In this document: piece by piece, positions 22,594 through 32,253 of the stretch
How the letters are laid out: every line of letters starts with the position of its first letter
Numbering within the stretch: the first letter of the stretch is position 1
DNA from: Anaeroplasmataceae bacterium
Lineage (GTDB): Bacteria > Bacillota_I > Bacilli_A > Acholeplasmatales > Anaeroplasmataceae
Assembly (NCBI GenBank): GCA_029057785.1
Contig: JAIDZC010000001.1
Span: 1-37,873 of the forward strand
Direction of reading: 5' to 3'
Length of the DNA: 37,873 nucleotides
Translations under genes and position numbers: made by a program
Notes under the pieces: model-generated
The model's input: only the letters and a program-made list of their open reading frames with translations
The model's database searches: none
What the model was told of the DNA's origin: nothing

Positions 22594-24030
22594 TTATTTT
22601 ATCTCATATGTCGAAAGCTTATACCTAGTGTTTACTATAGAATATAATTCCTGAACACCCTTTTTATCTTGATATTTTTTATTAAACATTGCCTCTATGA
22701 GATACCCAGCAGCTGATCTGCATAAGGAAGACCCATTAAATACCGGTGTCACAAAGGTATGATCAATTTGATCCATAATAAGCTTTGTTGCAGCTCTCTT
22801 CACTTCATATTCTTCTTCATTTTCTAAATAAGCTTTAAACTCTTCTGATTCTACCGCAGAGCTTGTAACAGGAAGATACCCTTCTGTTTTAGAAAATGCA
22901 ATTTGTGTTTCATTAGTTAAAAGATACTGCATAAATAGCCAAGAGGCCAATACCTCCTGGGGATCTTCCTTATAGAATAAACACATGGATGGTCCTTGTG
23001 ATATCATATAAGGGTGAGTTACATTCACTTGAGGAATCATCGTAACAAGAGTTTCAAAGTCTACCAATTCAGATTCAGGAATATCTAAAAGTGGAGCCTT
23101 AGTACCAATCCATGTCGATCCTGCAGTAGAATCAATCGCAAAAATACATTGCCCCTTATTAAAGAAATTTCCAGGATAGCTGACTCTTTTAAACGTATCA
23201 AAATAGCCTTTTTCTATTGGTTCTACTAAACTAAGGAGCATGTCACTAACATCATCACTTAAAAACATAACCTTTCCCTTTGAATCTGTATACTCATACT
23301 CATATTGCTTACAAAGCTGAATGAACATATTATCTGTAGATTTATAGATTAAAGGAATCATTGTCGTTCCTTCCTTTAAAGATTTTCCCTTTGCATAGGA
23401 ACAAATCTCCCATACATAGTCCCAAGTAAAAACCTCTGGAATAGAAAATCCATTTTCCTCTAAATAGGTCTTGTTCACATAAAGAGCTTCTGTAGAACGC
23501 ATAAAAGGCAGAATACAGTAGTGATCTGAAATTTTACATTCTGCTAAGAATTTTGGTAAAATATCCTCTTCCTTTATGGAATCAAATTTAACCTCACTCC
23601 CTCCAAATCCATATTTTTCATTCTTCATTAATGTATCAAGTGGTACAATAACATCTCCGCCCTCCATATAGGTAGCTACATGGTCAGGGTAAGCAATGGA
23701 GATATTTGGTGTGGTTTTTGTGGAAATATTAGTGATAACATCTGAATATATTTTTGTATAATCATTATATTGAACTACATTGATATGGATATTTGGATAA
23801 AGTTCTTCAAAGCTTTCTACTGCTTGATTGAAAATAGCTTGTTGAACCTTATTTGTATCATTCTTTGCCCAAAAAGTGAGTTCATGTGACTTCGTTTCAT
23901 CAAAGCTTTCTGGAACCTCAAAATCAATAAGCTCCACACCATTTTTTTTAGGAACAAGCTTCCCATGACAGGAAGCAAGTATACATATCACTGATATAAG
24001 GCTTACACATAACATAAACTTCTTCTTCAT
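22594..24030 (-). CDS. Sugar ABC transporter substrate-binding lipoprotein
   Basis: A 478-residue family 1 extracellular solute-binding protein with lipobox LASC (Cys21). Typical parts are HELTFWAKNDTNKV, YPNIHINVVQYNDY, NISIAYPDHVATYMEGGDVIVPLDTLM, RSTEALYVNKTYLEENG and VFTWDYVWEICSYAK. It binds an oligosaccharide or sugar-phosphate outside the cell and hands it to the two permeases encoded just upstream. The gap to the permease is five bases, with AAAGGGG as ribosome site. The sugar cannot be told from the sequence. Confidence 0.9.
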   Translation of the reverse strand: MKKKFMLCVSLISVICILASCHGKLVPKKNGVELIDFEVPESFDETKSHELTFWAKNDTNKVQQAIFNQAVESFEELYPNIHINVVQYNDYTKIYSDVITNISTKTTPNISIAYPDHVATYMEGGDVIVPLDTLMKNEKYGFGGSEVKFDSIKEEDILPKFLAECKISDHYCILPFMRSTEALYVNKTYLEENGFSIPEVFTWDYVWEICSYAKGKSLKEGTTMIPLIYKSTDNMFIQLCKQYEYEYTDSKGKVMFLSDDVSDMLLSLVEPIEKGYFDTFKRVSYPGNFFNKGQCIFAIDSTAGSTWIGTKAPLLDIPESELVDFETLVTMIPQVNVTHPYMISQGPSMCLFYKEDPQEVLASWLFMQYLLTNETQIAFSKTEGYLPVTSSAVESEEFKAYLENEEEYEVKRAATKLIMDQIDHTFVTPVFNGSSLCRSAAGYLIEAMFNKKYQDKKGVQELYSIVNTRYKLSTYEIK

Positions 24031-24035
24031 AGCTT

Positions 24036-24875
24036 TTACCCCTTTGATCCACTTCTAGCAACGCCAGACATAATTTGCTTCCTAAACACAACAAATAATA
24101 AAAGTAATGGTAAGGAAACACACACTACGGCAGCCATCATTCCTGGGATATCTGCCTTACCCATACTTTGTTCTTTAATCAATTGAATACCATTACTTAC
24201 TAAATAATAATCTTTATCCGTTGTAATAAGTCTTGGCCAAACATAAGAATTCCAGCATTCAATCAATTTTAAAATTGTGATTGTAATAATTGTAGGCTTA
24301 GATAGTGGAACTAAAATCTTCCACAAATATTTAAAATCTGAAGTACCATCTACCTTTGCAGCAAAATACACATCATCTGATACTTGCATAAAATTTTGTC
24401 TCAATAGGTAGATATAAAATACAGATAAAATAGATGGTAAGATTAGACCTGTAAAGGTATTTCTCCAATCTAAATTGACTATACTTACATAATTTGTAAT
24501 AATGACTAATTCATTGGGTACCATCATCATAGCCAAGAATAAAACAAACACTACATTTTTTCCTTTAAAATCAAGCCTTGCAAAAGCAAAAGCGGCCAGT
24601 AAAGAAACAATGACCATAAGAAATGTAGTCGTTATGGAAAACACTAGAGTGTTTAACATATACTGTCCAAGTTTGGCTACTGTCCAGGCAGAGATATAAT
24701 TCTCAAAGGTTGGTTTAAGAACAATAAACTGAGGTGTTGTTTCTGAATTATAAGCTGCATAGGTTTTAAAGGAAGTCAGGATCATCCAAAAAAATGGAAA
24801 AATGACCAGAATTGCCCAAACAGACAAAAGAATGTAAATGAGAATATTTCTAAATATTATACTTTTATCTTTCAT
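24036..24875 (-). CDS. Carbohydrate ABC transporter permease (MalG/UgpE type)
   Basis: A 279-residue protein with six predicted membrane segments. The EAA loop YFAAKVDGTSDFKYLWKILVPLSKP (about residues 176-200) is the site that docks the ATPase subunit. The opening ILIYILLSVWAILVIFPFFWMILTSFK is typical for MalG-like permeases. AGGAGGT lies six bases before ATG 24875. It is placed between the partner permease and the binding protein in one operon. Confidence 0.92.
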   Translation of the reverse strand: MKDKSIIFRNILIYILLSVWAILVIFPFFWMILTSFKTYAAYNSETTPQFIVLKPTFENYISAWTVAKLGQYMLNTLVFSITTTFLMVIVSLLAAFAFARLDFKGKNVVFVLFLAMMMVPNELVIITNYVSIVNLDWRNTFTGLILPSILSVFYIYLLRQNFMQVSDDVYFAAKVDGTSDFKYLWKILVPLSKPTIITITILKLIECWNSYVWPRLITTDKDYYLVSNGIQLIKEQSMGKADIPGMMAAVVCVSLPLLLLFVVFRKQIMSGVARSGSKG

Positions 24876-24886
24876 CTTATGACCTC

Positions 24887-25774
24887 CTAATAGTATACCT
24901 TCTTCTTACTAATCAACAGGTTAATACAAGTGATTGTAAGAATAATGCAGAATAATAAAATGGCAGCAGCTGCAGCATAGGATGGATAACCGCCGGTTTC
25001 AAAATAGAGCATATTATAGACATATCCTACAATCGTATTCATCTCTGAGGAATTCAAATCCTCTCCGAATAAAGCTACTGCATTGTTATATTCTTTGAAT
25101 GCTCCAATAAAGCCTGTAATAATCAAATAAGATATCATAGGAGAAATCATAGGTACTGTAATCTTACGAAACATAGTAAAACGTGTTGCATTGTCTAGCT
25201 TTGCAGCATCATAATATTGTTTGTTTACAGATTGTAGAGCTCCAACTAAAACGAGAATTTTAAAAGGCATTACAGTCCAAATGATATAAAACCCTAAAAC
25301 AAACATTTTTGCCCAATAGGGACCACGGATAAAATCAATCGGTTCGATATGAAACCATCCTAAAATCATATTGGCAAAGCCATTACTCATCGGTGTTTTA
25401 TCAAACAAAATCAAAAAAACTAAACCAACTGCCAAAGTGTTTGTTACATATGGCAAAAAGAAAATGGTTTGAAATATTTTTCTTAATGGTTTAATGCTAT
25501 TTAATCCGACCGCTAATAGAATAGCAATTATCGTTGAAAGTGGAACCGTGATTAAAATGATAAATGTATTTTTAACAGCACTTATGAAATCAGGATCTTT
25601 TAAAACATATTGATAGTTTTCTACTCCTACTCCTGTATAGGTCTGACTCACAAAGGTAAAGTTTTCTTCAAAGGAATAGATGACTACATCTAGTAAAGGA
25701 TATAGCATAAATACCCCTAATAAAAGCATAGCAGGTAATAAATAAAGCCATGCCTTCCAATTGTTCTTTTTCAT
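24887..25774 (-). CDS. Carbohydrate ABC transporter permease (MalF/UgpA type)
   Basis: A 295-residue protein with six membrane segments. The EAA loop is YYDAAKLDNATRFTMFRKITVPMISP (about residues 185-210). The start LYLLPAMLLLGVFMLYPLLDVVIYSF is characteristic of the MalF/UgpA branch. It forms the channel with the MalG-type permease that follows 11 bases later. It begins only 17 bases after the uvrC stop, so transport and repair genes share a transcript. No ATPase gene is present; a shared MsmK-type ATPase elsewhere probably powers it. Confidence 0.92.
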   Translation of the reverse strand: MKKNNWKAWLYLLPAMLLLGVFMLYPLLDVVIYSFEENFTFVSQTYTGVGVENYQYVLKDPDFISAVKNTFIILITVPLSTIIAILLAVGLNSIKPLRKIFQTIFFLPYVTNTLAVGLVFLILFDKTPMSNGFANMILGWFHIEPIDFIRGPYWAKMFVLGFYIIWTVMPFKILVLVGALQSVNKQYYDAAKLDNATRFTMFRKITVPMISPMISYLIITGFIGAFKEYNNAVALFGEDLNSSEMNTIVGYVYNMLYFETGGYPSYAAAAAILLFCIILTITCINLLISKKKVYY

Positions 25775-25791
25775 TTGGGATTCCTCCCCTC

Positions 25792-27561
25792 TTACTTCTG
25801 TTCTTCCTGTTTATGAAAATAATCATAGATCGTCTGTGCTAAAGGCCCTGGCATGCTGGCCTTTTTCAATTCCTCTACTGATGCTTCTTTAATGTGATCT
25901 ATGCTTATAAAATAAGCTAAAAGCTGTTCTTTTCGTTTTGGTCCTAATCCTGGAATAGGATCTAGCAGAGATGAAAATAATCCTTTTGCCTTATTGCTTC
26001 TAAAAAAGCTGATAGCAAAATCATGGACTCTTTGAGAAATATCTGCTAATAATAAATAGATAGGTGAATTCTTATCTAAATCAAATAAAGTTTCTTCAAA
26101 GAAAATCTTAGAAGCCTTATGTCGGTCATTCTTTTGGATTCCCATAACTGGAATAGATAGGTTTAAGCTTCCTAAGACATCTAAGGCAGCATGGACCTGA
26201 ATTTCTCCACCATCCATAACAATCAAATCTGGAAACTCCCCTTCTTCCATCATCAATCTGAAATATCTTCTATAAATAACTTCCTTCATAGATTCATAAT
26301 CGTTTGCTCCAACAACGGTTTTAATATGATATTTTCTAAACTCCTTTGGAGCTGGCTTACCATTGATATAGCATACCATGGCAGATACTGGATATTCTCC
26401 ATAAAGGTTAGAGTTATCAAAGGCTTCTATTCTTCTAGGAGTAGGTATACCTAAAAGGTTCCCTAATTCCTCAATTGTTTCTAGCTTCTTCAACACTTGA
26501 TTTCGATAGATATTTCTTTTATTCTCTAGATTAAATTTGGCATTATCATTTGCCATATCTAAAATTTCTTTTTTCTTTCCTAGCTTTGCCTCATAAATTT
26601 CTACACCCAATACACTTGAAAGCAATTCTGCGTCAAAGGCCTTAAAACATATCTCCTTAGGTTTAGAATTCATCTCATAAAACTGAATTAGATAGTTTAT
26701 CGTTTCATCCTCTAGACTATCATATTTATTAATAATGGTTTGATGATTTTGAACAATATTTCCATGTCGAGTAATAATTATGTTTATTGAAATATCATCT
26801 TCATCATTATAAATACCAATATAATCTCTACTTGTCATATCATTAATGGAAATCTTTTGCTTTGCGACAGTATCCTCTATAGCCATCTTTAAATCACGAT
26901 ATTCCTTCGCCTTTTCAAACTCTAGATTTTCTGAGGCTTCCTGCATTCTTGAAACAATATCATCTAATACTTCCTTTGCATCCCCATTTAAAAAGCTAGA
27001 TACCTTTGATTTGTAGCTTGAGTAATCTAATTTTTCTTTGTGAATACAAGGACCTAAGCATTGATGCATATGGTAATACAAGCATTCCTTTTTAGGAATA
27101 TTATAGCATTTTCGAAACGGATAAATTTGATTTAAAACATCTATCGTTGTTCTGGCTGCCCTAACGTTAGGATAGGGACCAAAATATCTAGCAAAATTTC
27201 TTTTTCTTTGATTTCTTGTCACAATCAAGCGAGGGTTATCCTCATTGGTTAAGGCAATATAAGGATAGGTTTTATCATCCTTCAGCATAATGTTATACTT
27301 AGGATCATATTCCTTAATCATATTAATTTCTAAAACAAAGGCCTCAAGCTCACTTGCGGTAATCACATAAGTGAAATCGGTAATCTCACTAACTAGCCTT
27401 GTTGTTTTGGCATTATGTGCACCATGAAAATAGCTTCGCACACGATTCTTTAAATTCTTCGCTTTGCCTACATAAATGATTGTATTATCTTTGTCTCGCA
27501 TTTGATAACAGCCAGGTCGGTCTGGCAAGAGCTTTAATTTCTCTTCAATAATAGGAAGCAC
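25792..27561 (-). CDS. uvrC: UvrABC system protein C
   Basis: A 589-residue excision repair nuclease subunit that makes both cuts around a DNA lesion with UvrB. Domain order is normal: GIY-YIG (PGCYQMRDKDNTIIYVGKAKNLKNRV, residues 15-40), Cys-rich FRKCYNIPKKECLYYHMHQCLGPC, the UVR motif at about 200-235, the RNase H-like nuclease (IEAFDNSNLYGEYPVSAMVC, then DLIVMDGGEIQV) and C-terminal HhH (DPIPGLGPKRKEQLL). Length is normal for the family. The start is GTG, overlapping the stop of the upstream gene by one base (TAGTG), so translation is coupled. Confidence 0.97.
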   Translation of the reverse strand: MLPIIEEKLKLLPDRPGCYQMRDKDNTIIYVGKAKNLKNRVRSYFHGAHNAKTTRLVSEITDFTYVITASELEAFVLEINMIKEYDPKYNIMLKDDKTYPYIALTNEDNPRLIVTRNQRKRNFARYFGPYPNVRAARTTIDVLNQIYPFRKCYNIPKKECLYYHMHQCLGPCIHKEKLDYSSYKSKVSSFLNGDAKEVLDDIVSRMQEASENLEFEKAKEYRDLKMAIEDTVAKQKISINDMTSRDYIGIYNDEDDISINIIITRHGNIVQNHQTIINKYDSLEDETINYLIQFYEMNSKPKEICFKAFDAELLSSVLGVEIYEAKLGKKKEILDMANDNAKFNLENKRNIYRNQVLKKLETIEELGNLLGIPTPRRIEAFDNSNLYGEYPVSAMVCYINGKPAPKEFRKYHIKTVVGANDYESMKEVIYRRYFRLMMEEGEFPDLIVMDGGEIQVHAALDVLGSLNLSIPVMGIQKNDRHKASKIFFEETLFDLDKNSPIYLLLADISQRVHDFAISFFRSNKAKGLFSSLLDPIPGLGPKRKEQLLAYFISIDHIKEASVEELKKASMPGPLAQTIYDYFHKQEEQK

Positions 27562-28316
27562 TACTTCTCATCCTTATCATTCAAATGCTTTGCAATAAAT
27601 TCACTAATACTCAAACGTTTCTTTCCTTTACCGACCTTACGTAAAGAAACATTTGGATATTTAGAGATCAATTCTTTTAACTTTAACGCAATAGCTGTAT
27701 TGGATAAATACTCTTTAGTTTCTGAAAACTTTTCTGAAGCACTAGCTTTCAGTTCTTTCAATTTATCTGTAGCTTCTTCTGTAAACTGATTGATTTTTGC
27801 AACAACCTTAGCAATATTGATATTCTTAATCGTTGAGAATATGAAATCCACAATTAATCCAGTTAAAAAAATACTATTTAGAACTCGAATAGGAATTGTT
27901 CCCATCGCTTCCATTAGCTTTGATACTAGTGGGTGTAAACCGTAAATGACAAGCATAACTAAAGCACCAAACATCAAAGAATTTCTTAAACATACCCTAC
28001 CATTAATATTCAGTTTTCTTTTGGAATAATCCCACCAACGCATATGGAAAATAAGCTCCATAACATAGCTTGTAAGGTATTCTAATCCAGAAGTTAATAA
28101 AATACCTAAAATTAAAACCAAATACCACATATTGGATATAGGGAGCATAGATAAAAGAATGAGGATAGCGCCACAGCCATAGATTGGACAAATAGGCATA
28201 TACAAATAACCACGATTAACTAATTTTCTTTGACAAATAGAACAATATGCCACTTCACATAAATATCCTAAAAAAGCATAAACAAAAAAACAAAAAATAT
28301 ATTGTTCAACATTCAT
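27561..28316 (-). CDS. Putative ABC-transporter type IV membrane protein (CmpB family)
   Basis: A 251-residue membrane protein. The N-terminal motif FFVYAFLGYLCEVAYCSICQRKLVNRGYLYMPICPIYGCGAI is the signature of the PF06541 family, annotated as a putative ABC transporter permease; its true role is not known. Four to five membrane segments occupy residues 1-165, followed by a basic, coiled cytoplasmic tail (KINQFTEEATDKLKELKASASEKF). GGAGG lies eight bases before ATG 28316. It is the first gene of the run with uvrC and the sugar transporter. Confidence 0.85.
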   Translation of the reverse strand: MNVEQYIFCFFVYAFLGYLCEVAYCSICQRKLVNRGYLYMPICPIYGCGAILILLSMLPISNMWYLVLILGILLTSGLEYLTSYVMELIFHMRWWDYSKRKLNINGRVCLRNSLMFGALVMLVIYGLHPLVSKLMEAMGTIPIRVLNSIFLTGLIVDFIFSTIKNINIAKVVAKINQFTEEATDKLKELKASASEKFSETKEYLSNTAIALKLKELISKYPNVSLRKVGKGKKRLSISEFIAKHLNDKDEK

Positions 28317-28335
28317 CTTTCTCGCCTCCTCTTAG

Positions 28336-28375
28336 AAAAAAATGTGGCTAATAGCTTAGCTCCACTATTAACCAC
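28336..28375 (-). terminator. Terminator after rpoZ
   Basis: On the minus strand, GTGGTTAATAG pairs with CTATTAGCCAC (28344-28375, with G-T pairs), then ATTTTTTTC. It separates gmk-rpoZ from the uvrC run. Confidence 0.85.
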
Positions 28376-28381
28376 CCTTTA

Positions 28382-28603
28382 TTACTTAAATGTCATCTTA
28401 GTTTTGCCAACTAAAATTTCTTCTAATGCTTGACCAACAGGCTTAACACACATTCCATCTTCATAAGAAGTGAAATCTTCTTCTTCGATGATTTTAGCTC
28501 TTTTAGCTGCTGCATAAGCTAATTTATATTTAGAGTCAATTTTATCAAGTAATGCATCTACAGAAGGGTAACGCATACCATCATAATTCTTTTTATTTGA
28601 CAT
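28382..28603 (-). CDS. rpoZ: RNA polymerase omega subunit
   Basis: A 73-residue protein. MRYPSVDALLDKIDSKYKLAYAAAKRAKII is the omega helix-turn region (YPS-D-L-K--SKY-LV-AAKRAR), and KPVGQALEEILVGK is the second conserved part. It helps RNA polymerase assembly. AAAGGA eight bases before ATG 28603 favours this start over ATG 28609. It follows gmk on the same strand, a standard order in Bacillota. Confidence 0.95.
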   Translation of the reverse strand: MSNKKNYDGMRYPSVDALLDKIDSKYKLAYAAAKRAKIIEEEDFTSYEDGMCVKPVGQALEEILVGKTKMTFK

Positions 28604-28667
28604 ATTCATCTTCCTTTCAAGGTCTAAAAATATTATAACATATTTAGAGAAAAAATAAAGAAAAAAT

Positions 28668-29288
28668 TTAATTTTCCTCTATCATTTCCATATATTTATG
28701 GATAGAACGCTCCGTTTTTGCATGCTCTGCACGGATAATAGCCATAATTCTATCTGCAGCGTTATTTACCTCATCGTTTACAACGATATAATCATATAAA
28801 TGCGCAACCTTAAACTCACGATTTGCCTTTTCAATTCTTTCTCTTATGATAGGCTCAGATTCTGTACCTCTGCGCTTTAAACGATCATACAACGCTTGCT
28901 TCCCAGGTGGAACAATAAAAATCATCACACAATCTGGCATTTTCTTTTTTACCTGCTGAGCTCCATCTACTTCTATTTCTAAAACAACTTCATTACCTAA
29001 ATCAAGCTGTTCATTAACTTTATCTAGTGGAGTACCATAATAATTTCCTACAAACTCAGCCGTTTCCAAAAACTTACCACTGGTCTTACGTTTTTTAAAT
29101 TCTTCTTTTGAGACGAAATAATAGTCTACTCCATCGACCTCTCCTGGCCGTTTTTCTCTTGTTGTCATAGACACACTATAAACCAAATTATTATTTGGCA
29201 AATTAAAAAGAGCTCTACGCACTGTCCCCTTACCAACTCCAGAGGGACCTGATATAACAACTAGTAAACCGCGGTCATTTAATTTCAT
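28668..29288 (-). CDS. gmk: Guanylate kinase
   Basis: A 206-residue enzyme that converts GMP to GDP using ATP. The P-loop VVISGPSGVGKGTVRRAL (residues 9-26), the GMP-binding SVSMTTREKRPGEVDGVDYYFVS and the lid RGTESEPIIRERI are all present; length is normal. GGAAGG lies before ATG 29288. It is the first gene of the gmk-rpoZ pair, as in Bacillus. Confidence 0.97.
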   Translation of the reverse strand: MKLNDRGLLVVISGPSGVGKGTVRRALFNLPNNNLVYSVSMTTREKRPGEVDGVDYYFVSKEEFKKRKTSGKFLETAEFVGNYYGTPLDKVNEQLDLGNEVVLEIEVDGAQQVKKKMPDCVMIFIVPPGKQALYDRLKRRGTESEPIIRERIEKANREFKVAHLYDYIVVNDEVNNAADRIMAIIRAEHAKTERSIHKYMEMIEEN

Positions 29289-29363
29289 GCTTACTACCTT
29301 CCCTTTGACTTATTTTATCACTATATGATAAAGGATACAAGAAAAAAACATTTAAAAGCGTTT

Positions 29364-29750
29364 TTATAGTACGTCAATTAGCGTCTCAACAGCGTATAAA
29401 CTGTCGAAGATTGTATCTAAAGCTAAAGGATCTATTTCATTTAAAATACATCTATACTCTAACGAAACAATTCCTTCTTCTGTTAGAAATGCCTTGAAAA
29501 ACTTAGATTGCTTGTTAAAATCATTGAGTCTTTCATAATTAAATCCCTTGACTGAATGCTCAATAACATTAATATTTATACTACATAAATTTTCCTCAAT
29601 TGTGATATAAGGATATAGCATATAAGAAAGATTCTTAAAATATAGCTCCATTTGAATTCTCAAATTCTCTTCATCATATTCAAAAGGAATTTGTTTAGAT
29701 TCTAAGTATTGTCCTAGTCTAGCTAAAAATTTTTTTCTACTCCAAGCCAT
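29364..29750 (-). CDS. Small hypothetical protein, possibly YbjN-like
   Basis: A 128-residue soluble protein with no known catalytic motif. The pattern of an N-terminal helix (SRKKFLARLGQYLESKQI) and alternating strands (RIQMELYF, YITIEENLCSININV, VSLEYRCIL) with a last helix (ALDTIFDSLYAVETL) recalls the YbjN/type III chaperone-like fold, but the link is tentative. AAAGGAG nine bases before ATG 29750 selects it over ATG 29756 and TTG 29759. It is divergent from rqcH. Confidence 0.6.
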   Translation of the reverse strand: MAWSRKKFLARLGQYLESKQIPFEYDEENLRIQMELYFKNLSYMLYPYITIEENLCSININVIEHSVKGFNYERLNDFNKQSKFFKAFLTEEGIVSLEYRCILNEIDPLALDTIFDSLYAVETLIDVL

Positions 29751-29865
29751 TTTCATCAACTCCTTTTGATTATTTTAACATATTTTTTTAAATATTAAAA
29801 GAAATATCCATTTTAATGTTTTATTAATGTTAAAAATTATGCTATACTTAAGAGTGGTGATGATT

Positions 29866-31503
29866 ATGAGTTTTGATGGCGTATTTTTACATAAGCTGAT
29901 TGAAGAGCTGAATGTTCTAAAAACAGGAAGAATTACAAAGATAATGGAATCTGGTGATACAGATTTTATTTTGGCGATTCGTTCTAATCATCAAAACTAT
30001 GCAATAATGATTAGCTTATCTTGCGATTTTGCAAGAATCCATTTAACAAATAAAACCTATGATTCACCAACTAATCCAAGAAGTTTGACTATGCTTTTAA
30101 GAAAACATATAGAAGGCTTTTTCATTGAAGATATATATCAATATAAAAATGATAGAATTGTAGTCTTCAAACTTGCTGGATATAATGAAATGAGAGATTT
30201 CACACACAAATATCTTATTTGCGAAATTATGGGAAGATATTCTAATTTAATTTTAGCAGATGAAGCATATAAAATTTTAGAGGTTTTAAAGCATACTGGA
30301 GTTACTGAATTCGGACGCACCATGCTACCAAATGCAATTTATCAATTTCCTGAAGCTTCTAAATTGAATCCATTTTCTTTGTCCTTAAAGGAGTTAGAAG
30401 ATTTAAAAATAGAATCTCCTAAAGATCTTTGTAATCAATTAGAGGGTGTTTCTATTGCACTCGCAAACTATGCTTTTACTAAAGAACAGGCCATCTCTCA
30501 TTTTTATGAAATATTACACAAATGTGCTGCTCCTTCTATCTTTACAACTCCTCAAGGGAAAAAGGATTTTTACTTTTTTCCATTATCTAGTTTAGAAAAG
30601 GAGGCATATCCATCTTTATCTCAACTTTTAGATGACTATTATTTTCAAGCAGACAATCAATCTAAGATAAAGCTCAAAACCAATGATTTAGTATCCTTCA
30701 TTCAAAGACAAATTCATAAAAATGAAAAGAAAATAAAAAAGTTAACTACTGAGGCACTAGAAGCCTCTCATGCAGAGGAATACAAAATAAAAGGAGAGCT
30801 TTTATTAAGCTATCCAAATTTAAAAGCAAAAGAATCTAAGGTCTCTATCTTTAATTATTATACGAATCAGGAGGAAGTTATTGATTTAGATATCAAATAT
30901 GATGTCATCACAAATAGTCAAAAATACTATAAAAAATATCAAAAAACAAAGACTGCTATTCATTATATTGAAGAACAATTAAAACTAGCAGAAAGTGAGA
31001 TTGAGTATTTCCAAATGCTTTTAGATCAGCTTAAATGTGCAAGTATCAATGATGCTATAGAAATTAGACAAGAGCTTATAGAAAATAAATACCTTTTAGA
31101 AACAACAAATAAATCCAAGAAAAAGATAAAACCAAACTACTTAACCTATATTGTAGAAGATACCATCATTTATGTAGGGAAAAACAATTTACAGAATGAA
31201 TATCTTACTCATAAACTTGCAAAGTCAACTGATTATTGGTTTCATGTGCAAAATGCAAGTGGAAGTCATGTTATCGTATGTACAAATGAATTGACAGAAA
31301 ATATATGCAGAATTGCTGCAATGCTAGCTGCAAATTATTCTTCTTTAAATGAATCCTCTTCTATCCCCGTTGACTATACCTTAGTAAGAAATATTAAAAA
31401 AATTCCTGGAAAAAGAAACTGCTTTGTGACCTACACAAAACAAAAAACAATCTATATTGATATCGATAAAAAAATACTAGAAAACTTAAAGGTGAAAAAA
31501 TGA
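29866..31503 (+). CDS. rqcH: NFACT-family ribosome quality control protein RqcH
   Basis: A 545-residue NFACT protein (also called FbpA-like). It binds stalled 50S subunits and adds Ala tails to the nascent chain. The NFACT-N domain holds the Asp96-Arg97 pair (KNDRIVVF), which RqcH needs for tRNA/tail synthesis. A central coiled section spans about 280-410. The NFACT-R/DUF814 domain ends the protein (TIIYVGKNNLQNEYLTHKLA, DYWFHVQNASGSHVIVC). The start is ATG 29866 after GGTGAT; the earlier ATG 29827 lies in the promoter area. It overlaps the methyltransferase gene by four bases. Confidence 0.93.
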   Translation: MSFDGVFLHKLIEELNVLKTGRITKIMESGDTDFILAIRSNHQNYAIMISLSCDFARIHLTNKTYDSPTNPRSLTMLLRKHIEGFFIEDIYQYKNDRIVVFKLAGYNEMRDFTHKYLICEIMGRYSNLILADEAYKILEVLKHTGVTEFGRTMLPNAIYQFPEASKLNPFSLSLKELEDLKIESPKDLCNQLEGVSIALANYAFTKEQAISHFYEILHKCAAPSIFTTPQGKKDFYFFPLSSLEKEAYPSLSQLLDDYYFQADNQSKIKLKTNDLVSFIQRQIHKNEKKIKKLTTEALEASHAEEYKIKGELLLSYPNLKAKESKVSIFNYYTNQEEVIDLDIKYDVITNSQKYYKKYQKTKTAIHYIEEQLKLAESEIEYFQMLLDQLKCASINDAIEIRQELIENKYLLETTNKSKKKIKPNYLTYIVEDTIIYVGKNNLQNEYLTHKLAKSTDYWFHVQNASGSHVIVCTNELTENICRIAAMLAANYSSLNESSSIPVDYTLVRNIKKIPGKRNCFVTYTKQKTIYIDIDKKILENLKVKK

Positions 31504-32198
31504 ATGAATATAAGCGTTTTGCCTACTACTATGATGATGTATATGAAGAACTAGATTATACCTTATGGTTAGAATTTATAGAACCTTATTTAAAGTCTTC
31601 CTCTTCTATTTTAGATTTAGCCTGTGGAAGCGGTACTCTAGCTATTCTATTAAAATTAAAAAATTATTCAGTAGAAGGATTAGATTTATCAGAATCTATC
31701 ATTGAAATTGCCAAGGAAAAGGCAAAGATGAATCATTTGGAGATTCCCTTCTTTGTTGGAGATATGACAAATTTCAAATTGGATAAAACCTATGATGTCA
31801 TTACTTGTTTTTTTGATTCTGTTAATTTTTTAAAAACCAAGGAAGACATCCAAAATCTTTTCTCTTCTGTTCAGAAACACCTAAATCCTAATGGTATATT
31901 TATCTTTGATATATTTTCAAAAACCTTATTAGAAGAATATAGACATCACACTTTCAAAAAGAAATACCCTACTCACTCCATTCAATGGACTACAAGCAAA
32001 CAAGATAGGACTCTTAAGCATTCCATCCGCATTCAAGAAGGAGATTTAAAGCTAGAGGAGACCTATTATGAATATTATCATGATATTAAAATCTTGTGCT
32101 TTGATGGATTTGATGTTTTAAAAATCAGTGGAGACTTTAATGAGGATTTAGAGGATGAGGATGAAAGAATCCTTGTAGTATTAAAAAAAATTGCATAA
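31500..32198 (+). CDS. Class I SAM-dependent methyltransferase
   Basis: A 232-residue enzyme. Motif I ILDLACGSGTLAILL (about residues 38-52) binds SAM; VEGLDLSESII holds the acidic residue for the ribose, FFVGDMTNFKL is motif III-like and YDVITCFFDSVNFL is motif IV. The substrate is unknown; the opening FAYYYDDVYEELDYTLW is typical of small-molecule or uncharacterised members. Its ATG overlaps the rqcH stop (ATGA), so it is translated together with rqcH. A terminator follows. Confidence 0.85.
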   Translation: MNEYKRFAYYYDDVYEELDYTLWLEFIEPYLKSSSSILDLACGSGTLAILLKLKNYSVEGLDLSESIIEIAKEKAKMNHLEIPFFVGDMTNFKLDKTYDVITCFFDSVNFLKTKEDIQNLFSSVQKHLNPNGIFIFDIFSKTLLEEYRHHTFKKKYPTHSIQWTTSKQDRTLKHSIRIQEGDLKLEETYYEYYHDIKILCFDGFDVLKISGDFNEDLEDEDERILVVLKKIA

Positions 32199-32202
32199 CA
32201 AA

Positions 32203-32242
32203 AAAGACCCCATTAAAAATCACTTCAAACATGGGGTTCTTT
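32203..32242. terminator. Terminator between convergent genes
   Basis: CCCCAT (32208-32213) pairs with ATGGGG (32231-32236), extended by AAGA/TTCTT, with A- and T-runs on both sides, so it can serve the methyltransferase gene and the aminopeptidase gene. Confidence 0.75.
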
Positions 32243-32253
32243 CTATTTTCTTA

